From Sphingobacterium thalpophilum (GTDB lineage: Bacteria; Bacteroidota; Bacteroidia; Sphingobacteriales; Sphingobacteriaceae): a DNA stretch of 64,000 bases. This document shows positions 61,162 to 64,000 of this stretch, one piece after another. Below the pieces are notes generated by a model that saw only the letters and a list, made by a program, of their open reading frames with translations, did no database searches and was not told where the DNA came from. Where the stretch lies: contig CAMBMM010000001.1 of assembly GCA_945868825.1 (NCBI GenBank), positions 620,001 to 684,000 of the forward strand, given 5' to 3'. How positions within the stretch are numbered: the stretch's first letter is position 1; every line of letters starts with the position of its first letter. The translations under genes and the position numbers were made by a program.

Positions 61162-62001
61162 TTTAGTCAACTCTTCGCTTAAAAATTTAGAAACGTTATT
61201 GAAATAACGCTTGTTATCGTAACCCAATACCCATTGGATACCTTTGCTGGCATTGGTTAAAAACACCTCATCTGCTTTCGCTAAAATAGCCGGATTCAGT
61301 TGTGCTTCCAACATTTCGAACCCGTGTTTTTTTGCCAAACTAATTACTACTTGGCGCATTACTCCTGCAATACAGCCATCTTGTAAAGAGGGCGTATATA
61401 TTTTCTTATCGTACACTACAAAAACATTGCTGCTATTGGCTTCACACAAAAATCCTGCTTGATTGAGAATAAATACTTCATCTAAACGATGTTGACTCTT
61501 ATAAATACCCGCCAACACATATACCAAAGCATTTCCCGATTTAATAGCTGATAAAGCTCCCGTCGGCTTTGTTACTTCCGAAAATACTTCAACTAACAAA
61601 CCTTTCGCATTCAGTTCATAGTTTGGCGTATCGGTATTCGCTACTTCTAAAATCCAAGCCATTTGGTTGGTTTCTGGTACGTACAAACCTTGGCCATCTC
61701 GGTATGCGGTTAATCGAGCACGAACATGAGGTCCGAGCTTATTTCTTCGGGCCAAATCTTGTACTTTATCTTGTAAAAAAGCAGCATCTAATTGTGTATA
61801 GCCTTCCATTTTAAGTATTTTCATACCTCTTCGCAACCTATCGGCATGTAAATCAGCAAACTTAAGTATACCGTTTACCATACGCATCGATTCAAACAAA
61901 CTATCTCCATAACGCCATGCACGGTGTGTAGCCGCAAATATGGGATGTATAGTTGGCACCAACTCATTATTTAAATAGATAAACTGCGTACTTATGCTCA
62001 T
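61156..62001 (-). CDS. Class IV aminotransferase (BCAT/ADC-lyase family)
   Basis: YGDSLFESMRMVNG, GFLCEANSSNVFVVYD, DEVFLTNASKGIQWV. Confidence 0.9.
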   Translation of the reverse strand: MSISTQFIYLNNELVPTIHPIFAATHRAWRYGDSLFESMRMVNGILKFADLHADRLRRGMKILKMEGYTQLDAAFLQDKVQDLARRNKLGPHVRARLTAYRDGQGLYVPETNQMAWILEVANTDTPNYELNAKGLLVEVFSEVTKPTGALSAIKSGNALVYVLAGIYKSQHRLDEVFILNQAGFLCEANSSNVFVVYDKKIYTPSLQDGCIAGVMRQVVISLAKKHGFEMLEAQLNPAILAKADEVFLTNASKGIQWVLGYDNKRYFNNVSKFLSEELTKL

Positions 62002-62004
62002 TAA

Positions 62005-63042
62005 TTATACAGATTGATTATAGTGAATATAATGTCTCCACTTCTCTAACACAGCAATAAAATCTGCAGGCATTTTCGTTTCAAAATGAATAAACTCTTT
62101 GGTTCCTGGGTGAATAAAGCCTAAGCTTTTCGCATGTAAGGCCTGCCTTGGAATGAGCTCAAAACAGTTCTGTACAAACTGTTTATATTTTGCATTCACA
62201 GTACCTTTTAAAATTCGATCGCCACCATAGCTTGCATCACTAAACAACGGATGACCAATGTGTTGCATATGCGCCCTAATTTGATGCGTACGCCCTGTTT
62301 CTAATTGGCACTCTATAAGCGTAACGTAACCAAAACGCTCCAAAACTTTATAATGTGTTACCGACCATTTCCCCTTCGTTTCATCGGCATAAATATCCAT
62401 CGTTCGTCTATCTTTTACACTGCGGCCTATGTATCCGGTAACTGTGCCATCTTCGGAAATATCGCCCCATACCAAGGCAATGTATTTACGAGCAATACTA
62501 TGATCAAAAAATTGACGAGCCAACTGGGTTAAAGAGGCCTCATTTTTACTTATTAGCAATAATCCTGAAGTATCTTTATCAATTCGGTGCACTAAGCCCG
62601 GCCTCCCTTCATTACCAGGCAATTGCGGCAATTGCTTAATATGAAAAGCCAAGGCATTAACCAATGTTCCTTTATAATTGTTAAAGCCAGGATGTACTAC
62701 CATACCCGCAGATTTGTTTACAAGAATTACATCGTCGTCTTCGTATAAAATATCTAATGGAATATCTTCCGGATACACCTCTGTATCTCGAGGTGGATGT
62801 GGCAAGACCACCGAAATAACATCTAAAGGTTTTACTTTGTAGCTGGCCTTAATTGCTTTATCGTTTACTAAAACGTTTCCAGCGTCTATGGCATTTTGTA
62901 TGCGGTTTCTAGTAGCATTTTCGATGCGATGCATCAAGAATTTATCAATGCGCAATAAAGATTGGCCTTTATCTACCACCAATCGGAGGTGTTCGTACAA
63001 ATCTTGTTCGTCTTGTTCTACTGCATCGAGCAATTCATCCAT
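62005..63042 (-). CDS. RluA family pseudouridine synthase
   Basis: S4-like RIDKFLMHRI, GLVHRIDKDTSGLLLISKNEAS, GRTHQIRAHMQHIGHPLFSDASYGG. ATG 63042 plausible; track start is 63117. Confidence 0.94.
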   Translation of the reverse strand: MDELLDAVEQDEQDLYEHLRLVVDKGQSLLRIDKFLMHRIENATRNRIQNAIDAGNVLVNDKAIKASYKVKPLDVISVVLPHPPRDTEVYPEDIPLDILYEDDDVILVNKSAGMVVHPGFNNYKGTLVNALAFHIKQLPQLPGNEGRPGLVHRIDKDTSGLLLISKNEASLTQLARQFFDHSIARKYIALVWGDISEDGTVTGYIGRSVKDRRTMDIYADETKGKWSVTHYKVLERFGYVTLIECQLETGRTHQIRAHMQHIGHPLFSDASYGGDRILKGTVNAKYKQFVQNCFELIPRQALHAKSLGFIHPGTKEFIHFETKMPADFIAVLEKWRHYIHYNQSV

Positions 63043-63193
63043 GTCCAAAAATAAGGCTATTTCTGATTGGGAACGAATAAGATTGGCATAATAGTTGCCA
63101 TTACATTTTACGAACAAGCGCTAAGAATATTTTATATCGATGCGTTATAGTTCAAAAACTGTAAATTTAGATACACACCAAACCAATTTCATT

Positions 63194-64000
63194 ATGAAAA
63201 CAACCCTATTTTCTAAAAAAGGCATTGTATTAACAATGTTATTTTCAGCGCTTTGCATACCAGGTTTTGCACAGTCTGATATTGAAGGATTATTTAAATC
63301 GAGTCAATCTGATGCTCAGAAACTCATTCAAGCATACATGAACCCTTTCTTTAAAGGAATGGGCACGGGCCTTAATTCGGGTTGGAATAATACTGCTGCT
63401 AGTAAAAAATTAGGCCGCTTTGAACTGCGTTTTGGCCTAACAGGAGCAATGATTCCGGAAAAGGACAAGACTTTTGACGTAACAAAATTGGGTTTATCCA
63501 GCAATTTAGAACCAAGCAATCCGACTTTGGTACTTAGTCCCACCATTGGGGGTACAAAAATAGCTGGACCATCTATGACTTTGAAAAACGGAGGTTCTAC
63601 GGTGGGGACATTTTTAATGCCTCAAGGCGCTGAACTCCCTTTTGTGCCTGCACCGCAATTACAAGCCAGCGTTGGACTTATAAAAGGTCTAGAGCTTACC
63701 TTACGTACCATGCCAACCATTAAACTTGGTGACAAAGCAGGTTCGATTGGTATGACAGGAGCTGGATTAAAAATAAACCTAGTACGCATGTTGGCTGGCA
63801 AAAAAACAGATAAAGTACTGCCATTTGATATAGCTGCTGCAATTGGCTATACCAAGCTTAGTTACAACCTGCCCCTAGATGTACAAACTAGCAATAGTAC
63901 CTACACCGACCAAGTGCTAAAAGCTAAATTCACTGGGGTAAACGTTGAAGCTATTATCTCTAAAAAATTAGCCTTCTTTACTCCTTTTGCAAGCATTGGT
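63194..64000 (+). CDS. DUF6588-like exported protein, truncated by window edge
   Basis: Open to the window end: MKTTLFSKKGIVLTMLFSALCIPGFAQSDIEGLFKSSQSDAQKLIQAYMNPFFKGMGTGLNSGWNNTA...; absent from the ORF track, presumably for lack of a stop. Confidence 0.75.
   Translation, partial: MKTTLFSKKGIVLTMLFSALCIPGFAQSDIEGLFKSSQSDAQKLIQAYMNPFFKGMGTGLNSGWNNTAASKKLGRFELRFGLTGAMIPEKDKTFDVTKLGLSSNLEPSNPTLVLSPTIGGTKIAGPSMTLKNGGSTVGTFLMPQGAELPFVPAPQLQASVGLIKGLELTLRTMPTIKLGDKAGSIGMTGAGLKINLVRMLAGKKTDKVLPFDIAAAIGYTKLSYNLPLDVQTSNSTYTDQVLKAKFTGVNVEAIISKKLAFFTPFASIG

Noticed and set aside
1-64000. CRISPR arrays, IS elements, prophage or integrated elements
   Set aside because: No spaced direct repeats, transposase or integrase motifs, phage structural genes or tRNA-targeted integration scars noticed while reading.

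Overview
This window reads as a contiguous stretch of core chromosome from a low-GC Bacteroidota bacterium, probably Sphingobacteriales or a relative. The lineage call is an inference from family content: T9SS plug-like DUF5103 protein, TamL-like lipoprotein barrel, PUR-like DUF3276, fused SecDF, and TAnnTTTG-like promoter boxes. I support about 63 protein-coding genes, mostly housekeeping: dprA, rsmG, tgt, ispE, thyA, folA, secDF, accD, ychF, nusB, yajC, coaE, glmM, pyrD, valS, holA, fmt, mazG. I also support two tRNAs (Arg-CCG, Cys-GCA) and several intrinsic terminators. I see no CRISPR array, IS element, prophage or rRNA, and no obvious multi-gene defence island. Three CDS are missing from the supplied ORF track: a GT9-like C-terminus at 1-185, a 59-aa basic small protein at 42739-42918, and a DUF6588-like CDS running off the right edge. 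The observations I rate most worth following are: (i) the untracked 59-aa ribosomal-like small ORF behind tRNA-Cys, with a second tRNA/small-ORF tandem at tRNA-Arg; (ii) convergent gene pairs that repeatedly share or abut stop codons in palindromic junctions (TAATTA x3, TTATAA x2, TTAA), leaving no room for terminators; (iii) a divergent tamL/trmH pair whose coding starts overlap by 10 bp; (iv) a patatin-barrel (type Vd-like) gene convergent with tamL; (v) a MA-clan-like HELRH protease/propeller/barrel protein behind a leader with three inverted repeats; (vi) tandem dyads about two helical turns apart upstream of a MarR gene. All family calls come from reading motifs, not from database searches.
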